A DNA stretch of 46,509 nt from Parcubacteria group bacterium GW2011_GWA2_43_11 (GTDB taxonomy: Bacteria; Patescibacteriota; Minisyncoccia; Phycocordibacterales; UBA12088): positions 1 through 46,509 of the forward strand of contig LCFC01000001.1 in assembly GCA_000998805.1 (NCBI GenBank), written 5' to 3'. This document shows, in pieces, positions 25,235-33,497 of this stretch (positions are counted from its first letter, which is position 1; every line of letters starts with the position of its first letter). Made by a program: the position numbers and the translations under genes. The notes beneath the pieces are model-generated. The model was given only the letters and a program-made list of their open reading frames with translations. It was not told where the DNA came from and searched no databases.

Positions 25235-26287
25235 TTAATCCTTGTTTTCTGTAGGTTTTTCTAGGGTAAGTTTCTCAAACTCTGGTGAATCACCCGTAAT
25301 TTTTAATACATCTTTTTCGATTTTACCCAGTTCTTTTTGAGCAGTGTTAAAGTGATTAACTGTGGTGCCAAGTGCATTTCCAAGTTTTGCAAAATACTCA
25401 TCATATGCTCGTAAGTGTCTCGAAAGTGACTCAACTTGTTTCCCTATTTGTTTTGCCGATTCTTCTATTTTAAAAGCTCTGAAACCGTATAGCACCGTCT
25501 GAAGGTAGGCTGCGAATGTTGTTGGGGAAACAATAATGACATTTTTATCTTTGTACGCATAGTCGATAAGTGAGCGCGTGTTTACTTTTACCGCACCCAC
25601 TTCGTTGACGAGCAGGTCGTAGTATATCGCCTCGGCTGGAATATACATGAATGCAAAAGGAAGAGTATTGTCCTTGGGTCGAATATATTTAGCAGTTTCT
25701 TCTATACGTTTTTTTAAATCTTTTTGAAACTCCTTTTCTAGTTCTATGCGCTGCACTTCATTGGTTTCATCAACAAGTCGTCGATAATTATCAAGTGAGA
25801 ACTTGGCATCGACTGGTATCATTCCATCTTTAGTAAGTATGACCGCATCTACCGTGTCCCCACCTGCAAATTGATATTGTAGTTTGTAGGAAGTTGGAGG
25901 TAGCATATTTTCAATAATAAGCTGTAAGGAAGCTTCACCGAGGTTGCCACGTTGTTTTTGATGTTTTAAAACTTTTTCAAGATTTTGAAGTTGCTCTGCA
26001 ATTGAGAAAACTTGTTTTGAAGATTCAGAAACCTCAGTCACTTGACGCACGACATTTCGAAGTTGTTCATTTACTTCTTTGTTAATACCTTGAACAAGTT
26101 CTCTACTTTCTTGAAACTGTATATTTGAACTCTCACGCATCGTTCTCGTAAGATCTTGAATTTGTTGTTGGAGTAGGAGTGTATCTCTTGAGGTATCTTC
26201 TTTTTTGGGTTTTTTCAGAAAGAACCACAAAATAAAACTGTTTCCGAGAATTAGAAGAACTATTACCAGTATAAAAAATGTTTCCAT
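25235..26287 (-). CDS. rmuC: RmuC-family DNA recombination protein
   Basis: 350 residues. An N-terminal membrane anchor (FFILVIVLLILGNSFILWFFL) is followed by a long coiled coil (about residues 35-110) and the RmuC nuclease-like domain (RGNLGEASLQLIIENMLPP, QYQFAGGDTVDAVILTKDGMIPVDAKFSLDNY, FMYIPAEAIYYDLL, VIIVSPTTFAAYLQTV). The VDAKF motif fits a PD-(D/E)xK-like core. RmuC limits inversions at short inverted repeats in E. coli, which is suggestive in a genome so rich in palindromes, though only by association. Confidence 0.93.
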   Translation of the reverse strand: METFFILVIVLLILGNSFILWFFLKKPKKEDTSRDTLLLQQQIQDLTRTMRESSNIQFQESRELVQGINKEVNEQLRNVVRQVTEVSESSKQVFSIAEQLQNLEKVLKHQKQRGNLGEASLQLIIENMLPPTSYKLQYQFAGGDTVDAVILTKDGMIPVDAKFSLDNYRRLVDETNEVQRIELEKEFQKDLKKRIEETAKYIRPKDNTLPFAFMYIPAEAIYYDLLVNEVGAVKVNTRSLIDYAYKDKNVIIVSPTTFAAYLQTVLYGFRAFKIEESAKQIGKQVESLSRHLRAYDEYFAKLGNALGTTVNHFNTAQKELGKIEKDVLKITGDSPEFEKLTLEKPTENKD

Positions 26288-26346
26288 ATCAATATACTAA
26301 AGTCATTAGTGTTGTTTGGCAAACCAAACGAGGTAAAAATTAGCGA

Positions 26347-26434
26347 GCTTGCCCCGCTGTGAACTGTACCCCATTTAGTAGACACTAAATGGGGTACAGT
26401 TCACTGTGGCGGGGTGAAAGTAATGAGTAAAGCG
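26347..26434. repeat. GC hairpin with conserved flanks (expanded form)
   Basis: CCCCGC (26352-26357) and GCGGGG (26409-26414) enclose a perfect 20-bp stem, TGAACTGTACCCCATTTAGT with its complement, around loop AGAC (26360-26403). The flanks GCTTG and TGAAAGTAATGAGTAAAGC match the short hairpin at 21577-21621, as if a palindrome had been inserted in the loop. Confidence 0.75.
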
Positions 26435-26518
26435 AGTTACGAGTAAAAGATGTGGGTTGTTTCACTTCTTCACTTCTATGGAAGCTACGGCAGGACAAGG
26501 CGCAATGACAAAAACAAG

Positions 26519-29218
26519 CTACGAAGGCAGTTTCTCCGCAACCAGCGTTTTTTGGAAATCCCGCTCAAACAAAAAGAACTTCATGAGCTCAATCGTGGCG
26601 AGATTCATAATACCCACACCAACGAGAAGGAGTTTTTCAAAAGAAGTAAGTGGAGTGATAGAAAGAAGTGTCATGAGCGGGTTCCATGTAAGCGCCAGCA
26701 ATAACAGAGATATACTGGTCAAGAGTGCAAAAAGTAAATATTTGTTTGAAAACACATTAATCTTCCAGACAGGGGTGTCGAGTGATTTGAGTGAAAAACT
26801 AAAGAAGATGGCGTCAAGAGAGAGTGCGACAAACATCACTGTACGCATTTCTTCCTCAGGAAGGCCAATACTGTTGAGCCAGTAGTACAAGCCGACGAGC
26901 AGTAGTCCTGTGGTAAGTGATACTAGGATGATAAGTTTACGAAGTTCCTTGGTTAGAATGTTTTTGGAAGCGGCACTGCGAGGATCGCGCTTCATGGCGT
27001 GCGGGTCTCTGCCCTCAAAAGCAAAAGAAAAACTCATAAGCCCTTCCTCAACAATGTTTGCCCAGAGTATTTGTGTTGGCACGAGGGGGAGAGGTCCTCC
27101 TATTGCCAATGCACCTCCGATAACAAAAATTTCACTGAAAGAAGTAGAGAGAAGGTAGGCAATAATTTTCTTGAGGTTGTCTATGATGCGTCGTCCTTCT
27201 TCAATTGCTGAGACAATAATAGAAAAACTATTGTCGATTAATACAAGGTCACTCGCTTCCTTTGCCACTTCTGTACCAGAGCCTACCGCTACACCTATAC
27301 TTGCGGCGCGTAGAGCTGGTGCGTCGTTAATACCGTCACCAGTCATGGCGACGACTTCTCCACTACTCTTCAAAACCTGAGCTATTCTAAGTTTGTGAGC
27401 CGGTGTAGCACGTGCAATGACACGAACTCTTTGCAGTTTTGTATACAAACCAGCATCATCCAATTCTTCAATCTCATCTCCTCTGATAACAAGCTCATCT
27501 CCAGGCTGGGTAATACCCACTTGTTGTGCGATGTAGTGTGCAGTCTCGGGATTGTCACCAGTGAGCATGATTACCTGTGCACCTGCTTCTTTTACTTCAG
27601 CTATTGCTTTGGCAACATCAGTACGAATAGGATCTTCAAAAGCTATGAATCCAGCAAACACAATGCCATCAAGTAAGTTTTGTGCATCAGTTGTTTCTTC
27701 AGGAATAGAATCAATACTGACATCTCGATATGCAAGACAAATAAGACGCTTACCCTCGAGGGTTCGTTCTCTGAGAACATCTGAGAGACGCTTTCGCTCG
27801 TGGGGAGTCACTTTTACCCTTTTTCCATCCACTCTGATGTACTGCGATGCCTCGAGTAGCTTTTCTGGTTCACCACTGAGAATCAAACGGTTTGTTTTCT
27901 TTGCTGGGTTTTTATGGAGTGAGGCCCCAAAGCGACGTGTCGAAGTGAACTGTAAGTAGTCGAGTCTGGGGTAGGCTTCCAAAACCTTCTCTTGTGAAAT
28001 ACCTGCTTCAAGTGCTGAAAGTACGACAGCTTTTTCTATTGGTCTACCATGTACGACGAGCTGTGCAGATGCGTCAGTAGTCTCCTCAATAAACGCGTCA
28101 CTCATAAGTGTTGCTTGTTCAAGAAGAAACTTATTATCGTCGTCAGGACCTTCTCTATGATCTCGGATACCCGAATAGCTGTGTAGCGATGCAAGCTTCA
28201 TACGAGCTTCAGTCAGAGTTCCTGTCTTGTCAGTCAAGATAACAGTGGTAGCACCCAATGTCTCAGCGGCCAGCAGGTTTCGGACTAACCCGCCACGTTT
28301 CAAAATAGACTCCATGCCCACGGCAAGTACGACGGTCACCGCAGCAGGAAGTCCAGAGGGTACTGTGGCGACGGCAGTTGCAATAGCAACAAGGAGCATG
28401 TCGAGAAGGTCGCGTTGTTGTATGAAGCCGATGAATAAGATACACGCCAGAGCTATAACGACCACATAGGTCAAAAAACGTGTTATGTTTTTAATATTTT
28501 TTTGTAGTGGCGTAGTTTGTTCTGAGATAGTTTGAAGTGACAGAGCAATTTTTCCTATTTCTGTTTTTTCTCCTGTAGCCACCACGACACCTCTCCCGTG
28601 GCCGGATTCAATAAGGGTCCCCATCCAGAGCATGTTGGTTTGCTCGGCTAGTGGTGCGTGTAGTGCTATCTGATCTTTAGACTTGGAGACAGCAAGCCAC
28701 TCGCCTGTGAGAGCTGCTTCGTTTACCTTCAAGTCTTTTTCCTCCACAATCCGAATATCCGCAGGAATAAGGTACCCACCCTGCAGTGCGACTATATCTC
28801 CTGGTACTAGATTCTCAGCGAGTATGTTGAGTTTTTTTCCTTCACGAAAGACAAGTGCATGTCGTTCTTGAGAAGTGTTTAGTTTCTGAAATGCCTTACT
28901 GGCGCGCTCTTCCTGTAGCGTTCCGATAATCACATTAATAATGACGGCAATAAAAATTACGAGCGAGTCGATATATTCTTCAAGTAACAGTGTCACCATC
29001 CCGGCACCGATGAGGATATAACTCAACGAACTCTTGAATTGTAATAGTACTTTGGCAAAAATACCTGTTTCTTTTGACCCTATTAGGACATTTTTTCCAT
29101 AGAGCGCCAACCGTCTATCCACCTCTTCGAGGGTGAGTCCGTTCTCAAAATCAACAGCAAGAAGTCTTCTAACCTCGTCTGTCGACATACTTTCCCATGC
29201 CTTTTGTGAAAAATCCAT
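26519..29218 (-). CDS. P-type cation-transporting ATPase (P2-like)
   Basis: 899 residues. It has a cation-ATPase N-terminal domain (AWESMSTDEVRRLLAVDFENGLT), actuator motif LTGEW, phosphorylation site DKTGTLTEARM, nucleotide-binding KxxF-like region, hinge TGDGINDAPALRAASIGVAVG, and ten predicted membrane helices. The M4 motif reads PSGLPAAVT where Ca2+ pumps have PEGLP, and M6 reads NIVEEGLMSF where they have NxxxDG. The ion is therefore uncertain; Ca2+/Mn2+, Na+ or H+ are all possible. It starts two bases after a predicted transcript start (TATACT at 29227-29232). Confidence 0.93.
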   Translation of the reverse strand: MDFSQKAWESMSTDEVRRLLAVDFENGLTLEEVDRRLALYGKNVLIGSKETGIFAKVLLQFKSSLSYILIGAGMVTLLLEEYIDSLVIFIAVIINVIIGTLQEERASKAFQKLNTSQERHALVFREGKKLNILAENLVPGDIVALQGGYLIPADIRIVEEKDLKVNEAALTGEWLAVSKSKDQIALHAPLAEQTNMLWMGTLIESGHGRGVVVATGEKTEIGKIALSLQTISEQTTPLQKNIKNITRFLTYVVVIALACILFIGFIQQRDLLDMLLVAIATAVATVPSGLPAAVTVVLAVGMESILKRGGLVRNLLAAETLGATTVILTDKTGTLTEARMKLASLHSYSGIRDHREGPDDDNKFLLEQATLMSDAFIEETTDASAQLVVHGRPIEKAVVLSALEAGISQEKVLEAYPRLDYLQFTSTRRFGASLHKNPAKKTNRLILSGEPEKLLEASQYIRVDGKRVKVTPHERKRLSDVLRERTLEGKRLICLAYRDVSIDSIPEETTDAQNLLDGIVFAGFIAFEDPIRTDVAKAIAEVKEAGAQVIMLTGDNPETAHYIAQQVGITQPGDELVIRGDEIEELDDAGLYTKLQRVRVIARATPAHKLRIAQVLKSSGEVVAMTGDGINDAPALRAASIGVAVGSGTEVAKEASDLVLIDNSFSIIVSAIEEGRRIIDNLKKIIAYLLSTSFSEIFVIGGALAIGGPLPLVPTQILWANIVEEGLMSFSFAFEGRDPHAMKRDPRSAASKNILTKELRKLIILVSLTTGLLLVGLYYWLNSIGLPEEEMRTVMFVALSLDAIFFSFSLKSLDTPVWKINVFSNKYLLFALLTSISLLLLALTWNPLMTLLSITPLTSFEKLLLVGVGIMNLATIELMKFFLFERDFQKTLVAEKLPS

Positions 29219-29226
29219 TTGGACTA

Positions 29227-29232
29227 AGTATA
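29227..29232 (-). promoter_or_regulatory. -10 of the P-type ATPase gene
   Basis: TATACT on the minus strand, eight bases before the ATG at 29218; TTCATA 18 bases further upstream is a possible -35. Confidence 0.5.
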
Positions 29233-29296
29233 CCGCATGAAGCTTGTGCCTATGAAGCCGTTTCCTAACAGGTGCGTCTTTTTCAGCACAACGAAA

Positions 29297-29381
29297 CTTG
29301 CCCGCACACTTACATTCACACTGTGTTGCTTTGCAACACGCACACCGCGGTGTGCAGTGTGAATGTGAGTGTTCGGGCTTG
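29297..29381. repeat. Y-shaped palindrome flanked by CTTG
   Basis: An outer stem of about 23 bp (29301-29323 with 29355-29377, few mismatches) encloses two hairpins: GTGTTGC-ttt-GCAACAC (29323-29339) and CACACCGCGGTGTG (29341-29354). CTTG occurs directly on both sides (29297-29300, 29378-29381), as at 18406-18455. Confidence 0.8.
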
Positions 29382-29434
29382 TAAAGATTCGAAGCATGGT
29401 ATAATCAAAATACTCTATAAAATAAAATTACCGT

Positions 29435-29890
29435 ATGACACTACAACAAACAGTTCGTGCAGATATGGTTGAGGCAATGAAGGCAAAAGAAGAAGTTCGT
29501 TTGCGAGTGTTACGCAGCCTTCTTACACTCTTCACACTTGAACTCACGGCAACTAAGCGGACTCCGCAGGATTCGTTGTCCGATGAAGAAGTGCTTGCTT
29601 TAATTCGTCGATCAGTCAAACAACGTGTAGAAGCTGCAACCCAGTTCCGAAGCGGTAAGCGAGAGGACTTGGCTGAAAACGAAGAGGCGGAGGCGAAAGT
29701 CCTAGAGGTATATCTACCCACCATGATGAGTAAGGAGGACATACAGAAGGTGGTAAATGCTAAAATAGAAGAAATGAAAATTGTTGATAAGAGTGGTATG
29801 GGGCGACTTATGGGTGCAGTGATGCAAGAGCTTAAAGGAAAAGCAGACGGTAAGGATGTGAAAGAAGTTATTGAACAAGCGTTAAATTAA
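29435..29890 (+). CDS. YqeY/GatB-C-terminal-domain protein
   Basis: 151 residues, the YqeY family length. The pattern VRADMVEAMKAKEEVRLRVLRSLL, DEEVLALIRRSVKQRVEAATQF, LAENEEAEAKVLEVYLPTMMS and GMGRLMGAVMQELKGKADGKDVKEV is that of the GatB/YqeY domain, which binds tRNA acceptor stems in GatCAB. Stand-alone YqeY proteins have no settled role. Candidate -10 boxes are TGgTATAAT (ending 29405) and TATAAA (ending 29421). No ribosome site is seen. A small gene follows after ten bases. Confidence 0.9.
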   Translation: MTLQQTVRADMVEAMKAKEEVRLRVLRSLLTLFTLELTATKRTPQDSLSDEEVLALIRRSVKQRVEAATQFRSGKREDLAENEEAEAKVLEVYLPTMMSKEDIQKVVNAKIEEMKIVDKSGMGRLMGAVMQELKGKADGKDVKEVIEQALN

Positions 29891-29900
29891 GATTTGTTGT

Positions 29901-30191
29901 ATGGGATATGAAGGACGATCAAATAATGATAATATTTTACGTGCTATGGAAGGTGCGAGCGCAAAGGGAGTAGAAGTACATAAAAAGAAAGAAGAGCACA
30001 AAGAAATCAAAGAAAATCACAACAAAGAAGCTCTTTGGAAAGAGCTTTACACAAGCGAGTTTAATCGTCTTCGAAGAGAGTATCCAGTCAAGAATGACTT
30101 GGGAGAGGATGTAGATGATGAGTGGTATAAGGAAACTGCTTCTGTCTATGCTGATTCCATACTTAAACTTAAAGAGAGGATGCAAGGCTAA
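29901..30191 (+). CDS. small charged helical protein, unknown
   Basis: 96 residues, not recognised. It is rich in Lys and Glu (EVHKKKEEHKEIKENHNKE) with helical character and no membrane segment. It starts 10 bases after the YqeY stop on the same strand, so the two are probably co-transcribed. No strong ribosome site. Element B follows. Confidence 0.6.
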   Translation: MGYEGRSNNDNILRAMEGASAKGVEVHKKKEEHKEIKENHNKEALWKELYTSEFNRLRREYPVKNDLGEDVDDEWYKETASVYADSILKLKERMQG

Positions 30192-30210
30192 TCTCTGGAG
30201 TTTAAAGTAC

Positions 30211-30340
30211 AAAGTTAAAAGTTCAAAGACACAAGCCCGCAACATGCGGGCTTGTGTATTTTACTCGTATTTGCTAACAGATATCATCCTTTTACTCACG
30301 GTTCTGGACTCTAAGCTCACGGCTTTTAACTTTTAACTTT
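30211..30340. repeat. nested palindromic element B (CAAGCCCGC hairpin family)
   Basis: Arms AAAGTTAAAAGTT (30211-30223) and AACTTTTAACTTT (30328-30340) enclose the perfect hairpin CACAAGCCCGC-aacat-GCGGGCTTGTG (30230-30256). It is homologous to element A beside typA. The right arm supplies the last codons and stop of truB (ELNVES, stop at 30333-30335), so the element reaches into the gene end. Confidence 0.75.
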
Positions 30341-31040
30341 CAACATTTAACTCGCGTGCTTGTTCCACCCTAAAGTCTCCTACCTGTACTCTCCGTAAGT
30401 TTTCTAGACGTGCTGGATAGCCGAGACGTCTCCCTAGTTCCTCTGCGAGCGAGCGTATGTATGTACCTGAGCCAACAGAGAATGTTACCCTGAGGTACAT
30501 ACGCTCATCTCTTTTTTCACACACTTCTACGAGGTTGGCTTCAAAAACCTCCATGTCACGTACAGGTGGTACAGGATGCTCACCTCGACGAGCTTTTTTA
30601 TAGAACTCTTCACCACCTTTCTTCATAGCTGAGTAAATAGACACAGGGAGACGTAAGACACCCTGCATCTCGTGTAATTCTTTTTTTACAATCGTAGTGT
30701 CTAGTTCATCTACCACACAGGATTCAAGTACCTTACCTTCCTTATCACTTGTCGTCGTTCGTTCACCAACACATATTTCAGATTCATATATTTTAGGAAG
30801 CATTTGGTACGCATGGAGGAGTTTTGTACCTGCTTCCACACCTAGTATCATGAGACCACTTGCAAGCGGATCGAGCGTACCTGCGTGACCAATTTTCTTC
30901 ACTTTAAGCTCTTTTCGAAGACTACGTACGACGTCAAAGGAAGTAATCCCGAGTGGTTTATCTATGAGGATTATACCTTGTGGAATTTCAGGCATGTTGA
31001 ATGTGGATATGTCATATACTACCGTAGAGTTTGTTTCCAT
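30333..31040 (-). CDS. truB: tRNA pseudouridine(55) synthase
   Basis: 235 residues from the ATG at 31040. The catalytic aspartate lies in KIGHAGTLDPLASGLMILGV; other TruB motifs are IILIDKPLGITSFDVVRSLRK, YSAMKKGGEEFYKKARRGE and VTFSVGSGTYIRSLAEELGRRL. It makes pseudouridine 55 in the T loop of tRNA. The PUA tail of longer TruB proteins is absent. An ATG at 30995 (MPEIPQGIILIDKP) is an alternative start nearer the conserved core. Confidence 0.95.
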   Translation of the reverse strand: METNSTVVYDISTFNMPEIPQGIILIDKPLGITSFDVVRSLRKELKVKKIGHAGTLDPLASGLMILGVEAGTKLLHAYQMLPKIYESEICVGERTTTSDKEGKVLESCVVDELDTTIVKKELHEMQGVLRLPVSIYSAMKKGGEEFYKKARRGEHPVPPVRDMEVFEANLVEVCEKRDERMYLRVTFSVGSGTYIRSLAEELGRRLGYPARLENLRRVQVGDFRVEQARELNVES

Positions 31041-31120
31041 GCTAAGTCTAAAAATATAAAAACTCAACTCCAAACAAATGACGTTTGGAGTTGTTTTTTA
31101 CAAGACTATGTCCAATTGCT

Positions 31121-31555
31121 TCATTTTTTGAAACAGTATACCAGTGTTGCCACAAATAACCCTAACAGGAGTCCTTTTACCGCAGTTCCCCAGTTGGTTT
31201 TTTGTCGAAAATCAGCAAGAAAATGTACAACATATTTACATACTTCTTTAAACATGTCGTCGCTCCATGGAATCCACTTTCTGATTATTCCATGACTCTC
31301 TTTGATAGCGAGGTATACTGTATCAGATTTTAAGGGAGCTGATGTCATCATGACAAGTGTATCCTTTTCACCACCTCTATTTTTGTAGCTCACCATGACG
31401 GCTTCGACGAGCAAACCGTTTCCCAAGGGAGATTCAATAACTTCTCTGTGTATGCGGAGACGGCGTTCATTGCCAAGTAGTTCTATGAAAATTTGTTCAA
31501 CGTAGTCGCAATATTTTTTTGAATAAAATGCTTTATGTTTTGCCCTGATAGTCAT
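31121..31555 (-). CDS. orphan protein, tandem paralogue A with C-terminal membrane anchor
   Basis: 144 residues, not recognised. Residues after about 35 align clearly with the next gene: VIESPLGNGLLVEA, MTSAPLKSD, YVVHFLADFRQK. It adds a C-terminal membrane helix (GLLLGLFVATLVYCF). TAGGAGG precedes the ATG at 31555. The upstream 60 bases, including a TTGTCA-16 nt-TAGTAG promoter, are also duplicated in front of paralogue B. Confidence 0.7.
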   Translation of the reverse strand: MTIRAKHKAFYSKKYCDYVEQIFIELLGNERRLRIHREVIESPLGNGLLVEAVMVSYKNRGGEKDTLVMMTSAPLKSDTVYLAIKESHGIIRKWIPWSDDMFKEVCKYVVHFLADFRQKTNWGTAVKGLLLGLFVATLVYCFKK

Positions 31556-31593
31556 TGCATCGCCTCCTATGTGATTGGTGAGAGTTGTATAAT

Positions 31594-31651
31594 CTACTAG
31601 CAACGTATCAGTAAATGACAAGATAGCAAGTGAATTGTTCACCTATCAGCC
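31594..31651 (-). promoter_or_regulatory. promoter and conserved upstream block, paralogue A
   Basis: TTGTCA (31616-31621), 16 nt, TAGTAG (31594-31599), then a conserved upstream stretch (AAGATAGCAAG, GAATTGTTCACCTATCAGCCT on the plus strand) nearly identical to 32233-32290. Confidence 0.6.
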
Positions 31652-31672
31652 TACGACGTCTTTCAAACGTAC

Positions 31673-31735
31673 ACCCCAGCTACGCTGGGGGTTTATAGGT
31701 ACTATACAATCCCGAGCATACGATGCTCGGGATTG
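31673..31735. terminator. two hairpins between the paralogues
   Basis: ACCCCAGC/GCTGGGGGT (31673-31692) and the perfect 13-bp stem CAATCCCGAGCAT-acg-ATGCTCGGGATTG (31707-31735). One or both probably end the paralogue B transcript. Confidence 0.55.
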
Positions 31736-31820
31736 TTATCGAGAGTGCGAAGCTGAGAGTACAAAGGTTTCGTCCGTGTTTTTAGTTACTCCTCTGGGTA
31801 ACAGAGCACGGATTCTTTCA

Positions 31821-32207
31821 CTACGAAATTGCTTTGCGTTTTTTGAAATCTGCAAGAAATTGTATGACATAATCTCCGAACTCTCGAAGTACCATTTTGC
31901 CATAAGGGATCATTTTTTCGACTAACCTCTTCTGATCTTCTTCTATGGTGATGTGTACAAAGTCAGATTTAAATGGTGCTGATGTTGTAATAATAAAAGC
32001 CTTTCCTTTTACAGACTGAGAGTTACTCATGACACAGGTCACCACGATTGCTTCAACAAATGAACCGTCGCGTAAAGGTGATTCAATGACAGTTCTCACT
32101 ATATGAAGCTCTTCTCCCCCATACATTAAAAGTGTTTTGAAATGCTCTTCCGCATGCTTAAGGAATAATTCTACAATGAACAACTTATCATTTCCTGACA
32201 TTCCCAT
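31821..32207 (-). CDS. orphan protein, tandem paralogue B
   Basis: 128 residues, paralogue of the preceding gene (VIESPLRDGSFVEA, TTSAPFKSD, YVIQFLADFKKR) but without the C-terminal membrane helix. AAAGGAGGTG precedes the ATG. It has its own TTGTTA-16 nt-TAATAG promoter. The pair arose by duplication of a whole unit including its control region, then diverged. Confidence 0.7.
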   Translation of the reverse strand: MGMSGNDKLFIVELFLKHAEEHFKTLLMYGGEELHIVRTVIESPLRDGSFVEAIVVTCVMSNSQSVKGKAFIITTSAPFKSDFVHITIEEDQKRLVEKMIPYGKMVLREFGDYVIQFLADFKKRKAIS

Positions 32208-32232
32208 TTCGACACCTCCTTTTAGGTATATT

Positions 32233-32290
32233 CTATTAGCAATGTAACAGTAAGTAACAAGATAGCAAGCGAATTGTTCACCTATCAGCC
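32233..32290 (-). promoter_or_regulatory. promoter and conserved upstream block, paralogue B
   Basis: TTGTTA (32255-32260), 16 nt, TAATAG (32233-32238), followed upstream by the same GATAGCAAG...CCTATCAGCCT block as paralogue A. Confidence 0.6.
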
Positions 32291-32314
32291 TTTATAAAAA
32301 TATGTACAAATGAA

Positions 32315-32336
32315 ATGCCGCCTTGAAGGGCGGCAT
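32315..32336 (-). terminator. terminator of the 32.4-kb orphan gene
   Basis: ATGCCGCC/GGCGGCAT with a 6-nt loop; on the minus strand followed by TTCATTTG. Confidence 0.65.
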
Positions 32337-32359
32337 AGAGGTGTTTTTGAGTCGAGGAT

Positions 32360-32920
32360 TTAACAGGAAACGTACTGGTATATCCCTTCCCCAGTGATGT
32401 GAATGTTGTTGGGGAACTTTATGTCAGGGTCGTCAGCAAGAATCCTTTTAATTTTTTCCAATGAATGATCAACAACAGAGTACGGTTTATTGCCGCAACA
32501 TTTTTCTGGAACCCCAAACACCTTCGCATGATATGAGTGCGCTGTCCCGTCGGGTGCCTTAAGAGGGTTTACAACCACAGTAATTTTTCTTTCCCTGTTT
32601 TTTTGTACTGGTATAAAGGTTTCTTTTTCACCAGTGTCAATTTTTACCCCAGCAGGTAAATTAACCTTTTTATGTCCTACTATTGCTTGGTACAGGTCGC
32701 TACCGTTAGCTTCCTGTATAACGCACAGTAATTCTGTAGAACCATCTTTCTTAATCTTGCAAACGGTCGCACGTTTTCCTGTCTTGTTTGGACGACCAGC
32801 ACATTTCGCTGGTGCTCGTTTTTTTCTTGGCGTAGACATGATAATCAACGTCCCGGGTCCGCGTTCGGCATACTTAGCTGCAAATTCATCTAACCTCTCA
32901 ACAATCGGAGTACCTTCCAT
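32360..32920 (-). CDS. orphan protein with a basic N-terminal region
   Basis: 186 residues, not recognised. Residues about 30-55 are strongly basic (STPRKKRAPAKCAGRPNKTG), with a GRP tripeptide like a partial AT-hook; nucleic-acid binding is a guess. The middle is beta-like (ITVVVNPLKAPDGTAHSYHAK), and the C-terminus has a cysteine pair (EKCCGNK). GGGAGG precedes the ATG and a terminator follows. A TTGAGT-16 nt-TTCTAT promoter candidate lies upstream. Confidence 0.65.
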   Translation of the reverse strand: MEGTPIVERLDEFAAKYAERGPGTLIIMSTPRKKRAPAKCAGRPNKTGKRATVCKIKKDGSTELLCVIQEANGSDLYQAIVGHKKVNLPAGVKIDTGEKETFIPVQKNRERKITVVVNPLKAPDGTAHSYHAKVFGVPEKCCGNKPYSVVDHSLEKIKRILADDPDIKFPNNIHITGEGIYQYVSC

Positions 32921-33425
32921 TTGAACCTCCCGTTAAAATTGGCTACTTTGGGAAAAACACATGTACTATTACTTCTAATAGAATTTGTATTTTGTACCCA
33001 CTCAAAAAACTGAACAAATGTTTAATCTATGTAGATAGTACAGATTCATCCAAAAATTACAAATTATTTTTCAAGTGTTTTAAAGTTTTTTTAAATACAG
33101 CCTTAGAGGCACGAATTGATATTCGCGAGTTTTCTTACTTCAGCAAGTTACTGGGAGGAACGCAAGGCCTTGTGTAAAAAGCTTTTCAAAAGAGCCATAT
33201 TATTGTAGAATCATGCTTGCTACCTAAATGTGTAGGTAACAATACGGGCTTGCCCGCCGTAGCTTTAGTGAAGGAGGGCCCCACCTCGCCCGCAGTAGCA
33301 GAGCACCGCGAAGGCGGGTCGTCTTCCTCCCGCGGGAGGAAACGGTTAGGTATTTGGTTTTGAAATGTGTCTATGAGGGAGTAAACTCACGAACACATTT
33401 CAGGGTCAAGCCCTGAAAAATAATA
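32921..33425. other. gene-free stretch with palindromes upstream of tRNA-Glu
   Basis: No convincing gene; a 61-codon frame with a TTG start at 32992 has no ribosome site and no recognisable product. Visible structures: TACCTA/TAGGTA (33221-33238), the perfect 18-bp palindrome TTCCTCCCGCGGGAGGAA (33324-33341), TGAAATGTGT/ACACATTTCA (33361-33402), and TTTCAGGG/CCCTGAAA (33398-33418) just before the tRNA. Confidence 0.6.
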
Positions 33426-33497
33426 GGCCCCATCGTCTAACGGTTAGGACATCAGGTTTTCATCCTGGAAATCGGAGTTCGATTCTCCGTGGGGTCA
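33426..33497 (+). tRNA. tRNA-Glu (anticodon TTC)
   Basis: A 72-nt cloverleaf. Acceptor GGCCCCA pairs with TGGGGTC (one G-T), the D arm is around CGTCTAACGGTTAGGAC, the anticodon stem TCAGG/CCTGG carries loop TTTTCAT, and the T arm is CGGAG-TTCGATT-CTCCG. The discriminator is A and CCA is not encoded, so CCA must be added enzymatically. The 3' end is partly repeated at 33792-33806. Confidence 0.95.

Noticed and set aside
32992-33177. 61-codon frame starting with TTG
   Set aside because: No Shine-Dalgarno site, no promoter and no recognisable protein; low-complexity AT-rich DNA.
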